Assembly (NCBI GenBank): GCA_031553435.1
Contig: JAVBLQ010000003.1
Span: 1-64,000 of the forward strand
DNA from: JAVBLQ01 sp031553435
Lineage (GTDB): Bacteria; Bacteroidota; Bacteroidia; Bacteroidales; Azobacteroidaceae
DNA: 64,000 bases
Reading direction: 5' to 3'
A program made the position numbers and the translations under genes. This document shows, piece after piece, positions 8,916-16,886 of this stretch (positions are counted from its first letter, which is position 1; each line of letters starts with the position of its first letter). Below the pieces are notes generated by a model. The model searched no databases, was not told where the DNA came from, and saw nothing but the letters and a program-made list of their open reading frames with translations.

Positions 8916-9791
8916 TCAATTACGTTTGTGAAAAAGAGTCAATAAAGCTTTTACATAATCTTCGTCTGTACGCACAGAAACATTGTCCACCCTACTTTTC
9001 TTAAATGCATCTTCCATATCGGTTTGCCTGTTTGTCCACCAATCTTTATATGATGATCTTACTTTTGAAGAAGATGTGTCGACCCAGACTTCTTTTCCGG
9101 TTTCCGCATCTTTTATTTTTATCAAACCGACGGAAGGTATTTCAGCTTCCCTTTGATCATAGACTTGTATGGCAACCATATCGTGCTTCCGGTTGGCAAT
9201 AGTCAATGCATCTTTATAATTATCTTTGTCAATATCAATGAAATCCGAGATAAGAAATGCTGTGCAACGCTTCTTGATAGCATTTGTCAAATACTTTAGA
9301 ACTTGTGATATATCTGTCTGTGAATGTTGTGGTTGAAAGTCTATTAATTCTCTGATAATATATAAAATATGTTTCTTTCCTTTTTGAGGTGGAATGAATT
9401 TTTCAATTTTGTCGGAAAAGAAAATAACACCTATTTTATCATTATTCAGGATCGCTGAGAAAGCGAGTGTTGCAGCTATTTCAGTGATTATTTCTTTCTT
9501 CATCACATTGACGGAACCAAAATCACGACTACCGGAAACATCAATCAAAAGCATTACAGTCAGTTCACGTTCTTCTTCAAATACCTTGACATAAGGACGT
9601 GTATAACGGGCGGTTACATTCCAATCAATATCACGGATATCGTCACCGAATTCGTACTCACGAACTTCGGAAAAGGCCATTCCCCTACCCTTAAATGCAG
9701 AATGATATTGTCCGGCAAAAATATTGCTGGATAATCCCCTGGTTTTTATTTCTATCTGACGTACTTTTTTGAGTAGTTCGCTTGTTTCCAC
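8916..9791 (-). CDS. DUF58 protein with a VWA-like fold
   Basis: 291 residues, soluble. The DUF58 signature lies at about 35-60 (GMAFSEVREYEFGDDIRDIDWN), followed by a VWA-like domain with an intact DxSxS (DVSGS). DUF58 proteins are almost always encoded beside MoxR AAA+ ATPases, and the pair is thought to act as a chaperone that loads or activates VWA partners. Here it lies between moxR and the bat genes. An 89-base spacer with 7-nt tandem repeats separates it from moxR. Confidence 0.9.
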   Translation of the reverse strand: METSELLKKVRQIEIKTRGLSSNIFAGQYHSAFKGRGMAFSEVREYEFGDDIRDIDWNVTARYTRPYVKVFEEERELTVMLLIDVSGSRDFGSVNVMKKEIITEIAATLAFSAILNNDKIGVIFFSDKIEKFIPPQKGKKHILYIIRELIDFQPQHSQTDISQVLKYLTNAIKKRCTAFLISDFIDIDKDNYKDALTIANRKHDMVAIQVYDQREAEIPSVGLIKIKDAETGKEVWVDTSSSKVRSSYKDWWTNRQTDMEDAFKKSRVDNVSVRTDEDYVKALLTLFHKRN

Positions 9792-9802
9792 AATAAATAA
9801 AT

Positions 9803-9880
9803 TAAAAACTAAAAACTAAAAACTAAAAACTAAAAGTTGAAATGTAATTCATAACTTTTAATTGTTAACTTTTAACTTAA
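9803..9880. repeat. Tandem TAAAAAC repeats and inverted repeat between moxR and DUF58
   Basis: Four exact 7-nt units TAAAAAC (9803-9830) are followed by TAAAAGT. The arm AACTAAAAGTT can then fold onto AACTTTTAATT (about 9852-9862). The element sits inside an operon, so it could act as an mRNA processing or attenuation hairpin rather than a full stop. It belongs to the same style of element found at many gaps in this window. Confidence 0.6.
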
Positions 9881-10876
9881 TTAGGGTACTTCAACTTTAT
9901 TCAAAATTTCGCTGACGATTTCTTCCGAAGTCAGGTTGTTTGCTTCTGCTTCGTAACTGAGTCCGATACGGTGGCGCATCACATCGTGACAAACGGCGCG
10001 AACATCTTCAGGAATTACATATCCTCTTCGTTTGATGAAAGCATATGCTCTTGCTGCCAAAGCCAAATTGATAGAAGCACGTGGCGAGGCTCCAAATGAA
10101 ATCATTCCTTTAAGATTGTTCAGGTTATATTCTTGTGGAAAGCGGGTTGCAAAAACAATATCCACAATATACCGTTCTATTTTTTCGTCGATATATACCT
10201 CACGGACAACTTTACGGGCATCCAGAATTTCATTTTTTCTTAAAACCGGTTTTATTTCCGGTCTTTCTCCCATAATATTTTGACGGATGATTAGTTTTTC
10301 CTCATCTTTTTTAGGATAGTTGATGACAACTTTCAACATAAAACGGTCAACCTGAGCTTCCGGCAACGGGTATGTTCCTTCCTGCTCGATCGGGTTTTGT
10401 GTTGCCATCACAAGAAATGGTTCCGGGAGTTTGTATGTTTTTTCGCCGATAGTTACTTGCCGTTCCTGCATTGCTTCCAGTAAAGCACTTTGAACTTTGG
10501 CCGGAGCGCGGTTTATTTCGTCTGCTAATACGAAGTTAGCGAATACCGGTCCTTGTTTTACCAGAAATTCTTCGGTTTTCTGACTGTAAATCATTGTACC
10601 GATTACATCGGCAGGCAATAAGTCGGGAGTGAATTGAATACGACTGTATTTTGCATCTATCAAAGAACCAAGCGTTTTGATTGCCAGTGTTTTTGCTAAT
10701 CCCGGTACTCCTTCCAATAAAATATGTCCATCAGATAAAAGACCGATGAGCAGTGATTCAATCAAATGCTTTTGTCCCACAATCGTTTGATCCATTCCCA
10801 TGGTAAGCATGTTGATAAAAGAACTTTTGCTCTCTATCCGCTCATTGAGCTCCCGAATATCTACAGATTGACTCAT
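9881..10876 (-). CDS. moxR: MoxR-family AAA+ ATPase
   Basis: 331 residues. Walker A GVPGLAKT (about 56-63), Walker B FVLADEINRA (about 117-126) and sensor sequences (ATQNPIEQEGTYPLPEAQVDRF) are intact. MoxR ATPases work as hexameric chaperones for VWA-domain proteins. This one heads a cluster with a DUF58 protein, BatA and BatB, its probable clients. A -7 box at 10936-10943 gives a leader of about 50 bases, so this is the first gene of the operon. Confidence 0.93.
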   Translation of the reverse strand: MSQSVDIRELNERIESKSSFINMLTMGMDQTIVGQKHLIESLLIGLLSDGHILLEGVPGLAKTLAIKTLGSLIDAKYSRIQFTPDLLPADVIGTMIYSQKTEEFLVKQGPVFANFVLADEINRAPAKVQSALLEAMQERQVTIGEKTYKLPEPFLVMATQNPIEQEGTYPLPEAQVDRFMLKVVINYPKKDEEKLIIRQNIMGERPEIKPVLRKNEILDARKVVREVYIDEKIERYIVDIVFATRFPQEYNLNNLKGMISFGASPRASINLALAARAYAFIKRRGYVIPEDVRAVCHDVMRHRIGLSYEAEANNLTSEEIVSEILNKVEVP

Positions 10877-10935
10877 AGAATTATGTTATTTTTATATTAT
10901 TTTGTTTATCAGATCCAGCTTTGAAAGAACGAGCA

Positions 10936-10943
10936 CAAAAGTA
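10936..10943 (-). promoter_or_regulatory. -7 promoter box of the moxR-bat operon
   Basis: Reads TACTTTTG on the minus strand. The predicted transcription start is near 10928, about 50 bases before the moxR ATG. Confidence 0.5.
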
Positions 10944-10998
10944 GAAATGTTAAAATTTTATTCAAATCTTTTGCAGTTAAAAATGATTAAGTAAATGC

Positions 10999-12297
10999 TT
11001 AAATAAGTGAAGAAACAAAGAGTTCAAAGGGATTTGCATCTGTTATTTGTACTGAATAAAAATTCCCGATCATTAATGGTGTTGTCTTTGAAACCAATAC
11101 TTCCGGATCAACCTCAGGAGAATCAAATTCAGTCCTGCCAATATAGTAATCAGCTTCTTCTCTGTCGATAATGACTTTCAGTGTTTTCCCGATTTTTTCA
11201 TTACTGATTTCAGCAGCGATTTTTTCCTGTACATTCATCAATTCATCCATCCGGGATTGTTTGATTTCGGCCGGAATGTCATCTTTGTAATGAATATTGG
11301 AATACGTTCCTTCTTCATCGGAATAAGGAAATGCTCCTAAGCGTTCGAAACGAGTTGCTTTGACAAATTCCAACAACTCTTGAAAATCTTGTTCTGTCTC
11401 TCCGGGATGACCTACCATCATGGTGGTCCTGAGGTGAATATCAGGAACTTCTTCCCTGATTTTAGAAAGAAGGTTGATTGTTTCTGCTTTAGAAATATTT
11501 CTTCTCATCATTTTCAGCATGTTATCGCTGATATGTTGTAATGCGATGTCCAGATATTTACATACATTTTCCTTTTCTCTCATTACTCTCAATAAATCAA
11601 AAGGGAAATGAGCCGGATAAGCATAATGTAACCGAATCCATTCTACTCCGGGGATATCCGATATTTTTTCGATTAATTCCGGCAATGCCATTTTTTTATA
11701 CCGGTCAATGCCGTAATAGGTTAAATCTTGTGCAATAACCTGGAATTCTTTGACTCCTTTCTGAACCAGATTTTTTACTTCATCTGTTATGTCTTCAATG
11801 CTTCTGGATTGATATTTTCCAGTAATAATGGGAATAGAGCAATAAGAACAGGTGCGATTGCATCCTTCCGAAATTTTCAGGAATGCATAATGTTGTGGAG
11901 TTGTGATGATTCTTTCATTTGATAATTCGTTATGGAAGGACTTTCCTAAGCCAGCAATGACACTCTTCCAATCGAATTTACCATAAAAACTATCGACTTC
12001 CGGGATTTCCTGTTTCAAATCATTCATATATCTTTCCGACAGGCATCCCATGACAATCAATTTCTTGATTCTTCTTTGTTTCCGGGCATCTGCAAAGTTA
12101 AGTATCATGTTGATAGATTCTTCTTTTGCATCGCCAATAAAGCCACAGGTGTTGATTACTACAATTTCTCCATCGGGATTTTCGGAATCGTGGGCAACGG
12201 TATAGCCATTCGCAACCAGTTGCCTCATCAATAACTCTGAATCTACCAGATTTTTGGAGCAACCTAATGTAACTATATCTATTTTATTTTTCTTCAT
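10999..12297 (-). CDS. rimO: RimO: ribosomal protein S12 methylthiotransferase
   Basis: 432 residues from the chosen ATG at 12297. Order: N-terminal UPF0004 domain with cysteines including TLGCSKN and NTCGF, the radical-SAM core with the CxxxCxxC cluster in EGCNRTCSYCSIP, and a C-terminal TRAM domain. RimO adds a methylthio group to the conserved aspartate of ribosomal protein S12. An upstream in-frame ATG (12327) lies in the long inverted repeat 12313-12379 and would add ten residues foreign to the family. It probably follows ftsY in transcription, with the repeat between. Confidence 0.94.
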   Translation of the reverse strand: MKKNKIDIVTLGCSKNLVDSELLMRQLVANGYTVAHDSENPDGEIVVINTCGFIGDAKEESINMILNFADARKQRRIKKLIVMGCLSERYMNDLKQEIPEVDSFYGKFDWKSVIAGLGKSFHNELSNERIITTPQHYAFLKISEGCNRTCSYCSIPIITGKYQSRSIEDITDEVKNLVQKGVKEFQVIAQDLTYYGIDRYKKMALPELIEKISDIPGVEWIRLHYAYPAHFPFDLLRVMREKENVCKYLDIALQHISDNMLKMMRRNISKAETINLLSKIREEVPDIHLRTTMMVGHPGETEQDFQELLEFVKATRFERLGAFPYSDEEGTYSNIHYKDDIPAEIKQSRMDELMNVQEKIAAEISNEKIGKTLKVIIDREEADYYIGRTEFDSPEVDPEVLVSKTTPLMIGNFYSVQITDANPFELFVSSLI

Positions 12298-12312
12298 ATA
12301 ATTTTGAAACAT

Positions 12313-12379
12313 AAAACACAAAGACACGAAGACACAAAATCATTAAATTTTTCTTTGTGTCTTCGTGTCTTTGTGTTTT
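12313..12379. repeat. 26-bp perfect inverted repeat between ftsY and rimO
   Basis: Arm 12313-12338 and arm 12354-12379 are perfectly complementary over 26 bases, with a 15-nt loop. The arm is built from the 8-nt word ACACAAAG / ACACGAAG / ACACAAAA. It follows the leftward ftsY stop by 9 bases and precedes rimO, so it is a candidate terminator or mRNA-processing hairpin. Confidence 0.85.
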
Positions 12380-12388
12380 CACTTTATT

Positions 12389-13342
12389 TTAATCACCAAA
12401 AAGTGAATCTACAAATTCTTTTTTACGGAAAGCCTGGAGATCTTCGATTCCTTCTCCTAATCCAATGTATTTTACAGGAATGCGGAAATGATCTGAAATA
12501 CCGATAACTACTCCCCCTTTGGCCGTTCCATCTAATTTTGTGATAGCCAATGCATTTACTTCTGTAGCAGCTGTAAAATGTTTAGCTTGTTCAAAAGCAT
12601 TTTGTCCGGTTGAACCATCCAGCACAAGAAGAATTTCGTGAGGAGCATCCGGAATGACTTTCTTCATTACATTTTTGATTTTGGTTAACTCGTTCATTAA
12701 GTTAACTTTATTGTGTAAACGACCTGCCGTATCAATAATTACAACATCTGCATCATTTGCTTTGGCTGAGTTTAAAGCATCAAATGCAACAGAAGCCGGA
12801 TCAGCTCCCATCTTTTGTTTGATTACCGGTACACCGATTCTTTCACCCCAAATGACCAGTTGCTCTACCGCAGCAGCACGAAAAGTATCAGCAGCACCAA
12901 GATAAACATTTTTACCGTTTTTCTTAAATTGATGGGCTAATTTTCCAATAGTTGTTGTTTTACCCACACCATTCACACCAACAACCATGATTACGTAAGG
13001 CTTTTTGTCTTCCGGAAGTGAGAAATCTCCACTTTCACCGGAATTATTTTCCGTAAGTAATGTTGATATTTCATCACGAAGGATATGAGTAAGTTCGGAA
13101 GTATTGACATATTTATCTTTGGCCACACGTTTTTCGATTCGGGAAATGATTTTCAAAGTGGTATCTACTCCCACATCCGAAGTAATGAGAATTTCTTCCA
13201 AATCATCCAGAATACTATCATCAACTTTGGATTTACCAATGATGACGCGGTTGATTTTGGAGAATACGCTTTCTTTTGTTTTAGATAAACCTTTGTCTAA
13301 TGTTTCTTTTTTTTCTTTGGAAAAAAAACTGAAAATACTCAT
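12389..13342 (-). CDS. ftsY: FtsY: SRP receptor GTPase
   Basis: 317 residues. A helical N domain (about 1-100) precedes the SRP-type GTPase G domain with G1 GVNGVGKTTTIGKLA, DTFRAAA, G3 DTAGR, TKLDG and the closing GLGEGIEDLQAF. The acidic A domain of the E. coli protein is missing, as is usual in this phylum. FtsY docks ribosome-SRP complexes at the membrane for co-translational insertion. It lies after the rpmB-rpmG-DUF4295 cluster, a typical Bacteroidota arrangement, behind a likely terminator at 13386-13419. Confidence 0.95.
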   Translation of the reverse strand: MSIFSFFSKEKKETLDKGLSKTKESVFSKINRVIIGKSKVDDSILDDLEEILITSDVGVDTTLKIISRIEKRVAKDKYVNTSELTHILRDEISTLLTENNSGESGDFSLPEDKKPYVIMVVGVNGVGKTTTIGKLAHQFKKNGKNVYLGAADTFRAAAVEQLVIWGERIGVPVIKQKMGADPASVAFDALNSAKANDADVVIIDTAGRLHNKVNLMNELTKIKNVMKKVIPDAPHEILLVLDGSTGQNAFEQAKHFTAATEVNALAITKLDGTAKGGVVIGISDHFRIPVKYIGLGEGIEDLQAFRKKEFVDSLFGD

Positions 13343-13385
13343 AAGGTGATTTGCTTATTGGACTTTTGATTTTAAAAAAACGAAA

Positions 13386-13419
13386 AACTTCCACTCAATA
13401 ATTCAATTGAAGGGAAGTT
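13386..13419 (-). terminator. Terminator after the DUF4295 gene
   Basis: On the minus strand AACTTCC and GGAAGTT form a stem followed by TTTTCGTTTTTTT. It would end the rpmB-rpmG-DUF4295 transcript before ftsY, perhaps partially, since no TAnnTTTG box was found for ftsY. Confidence 0.6.
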
Positions 13420-13444
13420 CTTGTATGATATTATAACCGACAAA

Positions 13445-13600
13445 TTATTTAGAAAAATAATCTTTTACGGCTTCATTAGGTACCATTTCTTCCTTAAAAC
13501 AATAAGCTCCGGTTTTAGGAGATTTAACCATTTTAATTACTTTGGAATAAGAACGTCCTTCAGACTTCTCGCGGTATCCCGCCACGGTTTTCTTTGCCAT
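13445..13600 (-). CDS. DUF4295 small basic protein
   Basis: 51 residues, starting MAKKTVAGYREK and ending VKDYFSK. Rich in lysine, no membrane segment. The sequence and its place directly after rpmB and rpmG match the DUF4295 family of Bacteroidota, usually encoded with these two ribosomal genes and presumed ribosome-associated; no biochemical role is established to my knowledge. The start lies 14 bases after the rpmG stop. Confidence 0.85.
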   Translation of the reverse strand: MAKKTVAGYREKSEGRSYSKVIKMVKSPKTGAYCFKEEMVPNEAVKDYFSK

Positions 13601-13614
13601 AGTTTATGTTTGTT

Positions 13615-13803
13615 TTACTTTATTTCTTTGTGTACTGTTACTTTTTTCAGGACAGCATTATATTTTTTTAATTCTAATCTTGCTGTAGTATTCTTTCTGT
13701 TTTTTGTAGTGATATAACGAGAAGTGCCCGGCATACCGCTTGCTTTATGCTCTGTACATTCAAGAATAACTTGTACTCTGTTGCCTTTTGCTTTCTTTGC
13801 CAT
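13615..13803 (-). CDS. rpmG: Ribosomal protein bL33
   Basis: 62 residues, beginning MAKKAKGNRVQVILECTEHK and containing the YITTKNRKNT motif of bL33. It is the zinc-free (C-) form: the paired cysteines of the zinc-binding type are missing, with only one Cys (ECTEH). A component of the large ribosomal subunit near the E site. It lies 77 bases after rpmB, with a TTTTACGT-rich repeat in the spacer. Confidence 0.95.
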   Translation of the reverse strand: MAKKAKGNRVQVILECTEHKASGMPGTSRYITTKNRKNTTARLELKKYNAVLKKVTVHKEIK

Positions 13804-13807
13804 TTTC

Positions 13808-13878
13808 TTTTGAGTTTTACGTTTTACGTTCTAAGTTTTACGTAACGTAAACATACAACTTATAACGTATAACTTTTG
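13808..13878. repeat. TTTTACGT-word repeat between rpmB and rpmG
   Basis: Several copies of TTTTACGT/TTTACGTT and of the reverse word AACGTAAA fill the spacer, including a palindrome around TTTACGTAACGTAAA. Its composition is like the repeat elements at 15527-15576 and 61773-61809. It may be an mRNA hairpin in the rpmB-rpmG transcript. Confidence 0.45.
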
Positions 13879-13880
13879 TT

Positions 13881-14120
13881 TTATGCGTTTAGATAACCTT
13901 TTTCAGCGGCTTGTTTAATTGCTGCATCCAAGCCTAATTTGTTGATTGTACGTAGTCCTGCAGCAGAAATGCTGAGTCTGATCCACTCATCTTGTTCTAC
14001 CCAATAGAATTTTTTTGTGAACAAGTTAACATCAAACCTTCTTTTTGTTTTGCGATTTGAGTGAGAGACATTGTTACCCACCATTGCTTTTTTCCCGGTA
14101 ATTTGACAAACTCTTGACAT
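13881..14120 (-). CDS. rpmB: Ribosomal protein bL28
   Basis: 79 residues, starting MSRVCQITGKKAMVGNNVSHSNRKTKRRF, the typical bL28 N-terminus, and ending in the RTINKLGLDAAIKQA helix. It is the first gene of the rpmB-rpmG-DUF4295 group. A near-match -7 box (TTACTTTG) lies about 70 bases upstream. Large-subunit ribosomal protein. Confidence 0.95.
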   Translation of the reverse strand: MSRVCQITGKKAMVGNNVSHSNRKTKRRFDVNLFTKKFYWVEQDEWIRLSISAAGLRTINKLGLDAAIKQAAEKGYLNA

Positions 14121-14236
14121 TGTATATTAGTGTTTTATATTTTCTGTTTATTGAATAAAAACCCTATTGTTCGGATTTCGAGGCGCAAAGTAACGATTTT
14201 TTTTTGTGATTACCAAAAATTTTGATAAATAATTTA

Positions 14237-15484
14237 TTATTTTCCTTTTATCATTTTATACAACATTAACAATCCCATGTTACAGGCTCTGTTAATGTTG
14301 TTTTCACGACTTTTGCCAAAAACATATTTGGACGACTGTATTTCTCCTTTATAATAAACAGAAACCCAAACTGTTCCTACAGGTTTATCAGGAGTACCAC
14401 CATCAGGCCCTGCGATGCCGGAAGTAGCTATGGCACAATCAGTTTTCAAAGATTTGGAAACTCCCAATACCATTTGATTCACAACCTGTTCGCTGACAGC
14501 ACCATTGGAATTTAAATTTTCAATATTTACTTTAAGTATGTCTATTTTAACATCATTAGAATAGGCAACTACACTACCTTTGAAGTATTGAGAACTTCCG
14601 GGGACGGATGTAATCATACTTGCAATATTTCCTCCAGTACAACTTTCTGCTGTACTGAGAGTTAAATTGTTTTTCTTAAGTAATTCTCCAACTATTACTT
14701 CCAAAGGTTTATCTTCGTCTATTATAAGGTTTTCGCCTAAAATGGAAGATAGTTTTTGATGTTGTTCTTCCATTTGATTGGTTAACAATTTTTCATTATC
14801 ATCTTTGCCGGTAATTCTCAAACGAATCAGGCCGGAAGCTGGTAAGTATGCTAATTGTAAATTTCCCGGCAGTTCATTTTCAAATTGTTCTAAGTGGATT
14901 GCCAATCCGGATTCCGTATAACCTTCTACCCAGAATGAACGGTGTTGGATAAATATATTTTGACCGAAAAAGTTTTTCAACCTGTTCAATATATCATTGT
15001 TCATGAGCCATTTCATTTCGAACGGAACACCGGGCATGGAAACCAACACTTTGCCATCTTTCTCAAACCAGGTTGCCGGTGCAGTTCCCGTTTCGTTTTG
15101 AATTACAAGAGAGGATTCCGGTACATAAGCCTGTCCATAGGTTAATGGATTGATTTTTTTGCCTGTACGTGAAAATAATACTTCCATATTTTTGAGTACT
15201 TCTCCATCAAAGCGGAGTCCACAATCGAAGTATTTGCACAAAGTCTTTTTGGTAATATCATCTTTGGTCGGACCAATTCCACCTGTTACAAGGATAACAG
15301 ATGCTCTCAGGAAAGCACGGTCAAAAGCGTTGATAATGTCTTTTTCATTGTCGCCTACAGATGTTTTGTATTTTACATCGAAACCGATTTTATTGAGTTC
15401 CTGCGCCATCCAGGCAGAGTTGGTATCTACAACTTGACCTATCAATAATTCGTCGCCGATAGTGATGATTTCTACGATATTCAT
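14237..15484 (-). CDS. cinA: CinA-family protein (nicotinamide-nucleotide amidase type)
   Basis: 415 residues from the ATG at 15484, the start that gives the family N-terminus MNIVEIITIGDELLIGQVVDTNS. Residues 1-170 form the molybdopterin-binding-like (COG1058) domain with TGGIGPTKDD. Residues about 255-415 form the CinA C-terminal amidase domain with the catalytic ESCTGG. Related proteins deamidate nicotinamide mononucleotide for NAD recycling; other members are competence-induced. The longer open frame back to 15628 is repeat-derived sequence and unlikely to be translated. Confidence 0.92.
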   Translation of the reverse strand: MNIVEIITIGDELLIGQVVDTNSAWMAQELNKIGFDVKYKTSVGDNEKDIINAFDRAFLRASVILVTGGIGPTKDDITKKTLCKYFDCGLRFDGEVLKNMEVLFSRTGKKINPLTYGQAYVPESSLVIQNETGTAPATWFEKDGKVLVSMPGVPFEMKWLMNNDILNRLKNFFGQNIFIQHRSFWVEGYTESGLAIHLEQFENELPGNLQLAYLPASGLIRLRITGKDDNEKLLTNQMEEQHQKLSSILGENLIIDEDKPLEVIVGELLKKNNLTLSTAESCTGGNIASMITSVPGSSQYFKGSVVAYSNDVKIDILKVNIENLNSNGAVSEQVVNQMVLGVSKSLKTDCAIATSGIAGPDGGTPDKPVGTVWVSVYYKGEIQSSKYVFGKSRENNINRACNMGLLMLYKMIKGK

Positions 15485-15526
15485 TTCTTTCAATTGAAAA
15501 TTTAGAGTTGAAATATAAAATTTTAC

Positions 15527-15576
15527 GTTATACGTTTTAAGTTTCATGCTTTGTTGTGCATAGCCAAATGTATACC
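15527..15576. repeat. Conserved-core hairpin upstream of cinA
   Basis: GTTATACGTTT (15527-15537) pairs imperfectly with AAATGTATACC (15566-15576). Between them, 15551-15565 is a copy of the core TTGTTGTGCRTAAGCC with one base missing. The same core is in the loops at 34180-34195, 46357-46370 and 61783-61798. A TAnnTTTG match (15565-15572, minus) overlaps the right arm; another lies at 15626-15633. Confidence 0.6.
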
Positions 15577-15640
15577 TAAAAGTTTTCAAGTGCGAATATA
15601 CAAAAAATGCTACAAAGTTTTTTGACAAAAATAAGATAAT

Positions 15641-16885
15641 TTATTTAATGTACAACCTTAACCTCTCTAGTCTTTGCAACAAAGTGGGATGAGAATAATG
15701 CCAGAAAACATACAAAGGATGTGGATTCAAATTGCTTAATGCTTTGACGGATATTTTCTTTAATCCGCTTCCCAATGCTTCTCCCAATCCGAATTGAGCG
15801 GCATAAGCATCTGCCTGGTATTCATTTTTACGGGAAATTATATTGAAAAATAAACCTGTTATTTCCGATATGGGTGTGAACAGGAAGGAAAAACCAATCA
15901 AGCCTAAATGAAATGAAGCTGTATTTCCTCCTAAAGCTTCAGCTAATTGTTGATTATCAAGAAACAATGATAATATGTAAAAAGTAATTCCTGTCGATAA
16001 GATGGAAGTCAACAATCCTTGCAAGGTATGTTTTTTCTTATAATGTCCTATTTCATGCGCTAATACAGCAACTATTTCTTCAGTGTTCAGTTCCTGAATC
16101 AAAGTGTCATATAAAACTACTCGTTTTTTGCTACCCAAGCCACTGAAATAAGCATTGGCTTTGGTGCTTCTTTTGGAACCATCGATCACAAAAATGTTAT
16201 CTAGTTTGAATCCTGCTTTTTGACAAAAATTTTCAATGGCTGTGCGTAATTCACCTGCTTCCAATGGAGTTTGCTTATTAAATAAAGGAACAATCCATTC
16301 GGAATAAAACATATTCATGAAAATGGAAAATATGGCGACAACACCCCAGGCCAATAACCAAAACCATTGTCCGGCATACTGATAAATATAGAGGATAATA
16401 GCCAGAATGATTCCTCCGAGTATGAAAGAAAGCAATAGTCCTTTGATCAGGTCTGCAACAAATAGTTTGGGAGTAGTTTTGTTGAATCCGAATTTTTCTT
16501 CAATAACAAATGTATCGTACCATGAAAAAGGTAGTGAGATGATCTGGTTTCCCAACATAATGACAGCAAAAAATGACAGTGGTAACCAAATGAAATTATC
16601 GGTAAAGTCCCTGAGTTCAATATCTAACCAGCCCAATCCTCCAAAGATGAGAATGAAAAGGATAATTATAAATGAAAGACTTCCGGAAATTAATCCTAAT
16701 CGACTATTTTCTTTTGAATATGCTTGCTGTTTGGCATATTCTTCTTTATTATAAATCCCTATTAATGAAGTTGGTAAAATGGGTGACATCATCTTTCTAT
16801 TTAAATAATTCAGATATTGTTCCCAGGCAAATTCGAGGATTACGATGGCGATAATGATGTATAGAAACATATTGTTTATTTTCAA
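15641..16885 (-). CDS. M48 metalloprotease of the Ste24/CAAX protease type
   Basis: 414 residues with about seven hydrophobic segments. The N-terminal half has the Ste24 membrane region. The zinc site HEIGH is in VLAHEIGHYKKKH (about 274-286), with the third ligand probably in the EYQADAYAA motif. Bacterial Ste24 homologues degrade or process membrane proteins; CAAX processing itself is not expected in bacteria. It starts one base after the recG stop, so the two genes are almost surely cotranscribed. No functional link to recG is known. Confidence 0.9.
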   Translation of the reverse strand: MKINNMFLYIIIAIVILEFAWEQYLNYLNRKMMSPILPTSLIGIYNKEEYAKQQAYSKENSRLGLISGSLSFIIILFILIFGGLGWLDIELRDFTDNFIWLPLSFFAVIMLGNQIISLPFSWYDTFVIEEKFGFNKTTPKLFVADLIKGLLLSFILGGIILAIILYIYQYAGQWFWLLAWGVVAIFSIFMNMFYSEWIVPLFNKQTPLEAGELRTAIENFCQKAGFKLDNIFVIDGSKRSTKANAYFSGLGSKKRVVLYDTLIQELNTEEIVAVLAHEIGHYKKKHTLQGLLTSILSTGITFYILSLFLDNQQLAEALGGNTASFHLGLIGFSFLFTPISEITGLFFNIISRKNEYQADAYAAQFGLGEALGSGLKKISVKALSNLNPHPLYVFWHYSHPTLLQRLERLRLYIK

Positions 16886-16886
16886 A

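Noticed and set aside
12298..12327. Earlier start for rimO (MSLCFMFQNY...)
   Set aside because: It falls in the 26-bp inverted repeat and adds residues absent from the family.
15485..15628. 48-residue N-terminal extension of CinA
   Set aside because: Consists of translated repeat sequence and includes a promoter-like box; the family start is the ATG at 15484.
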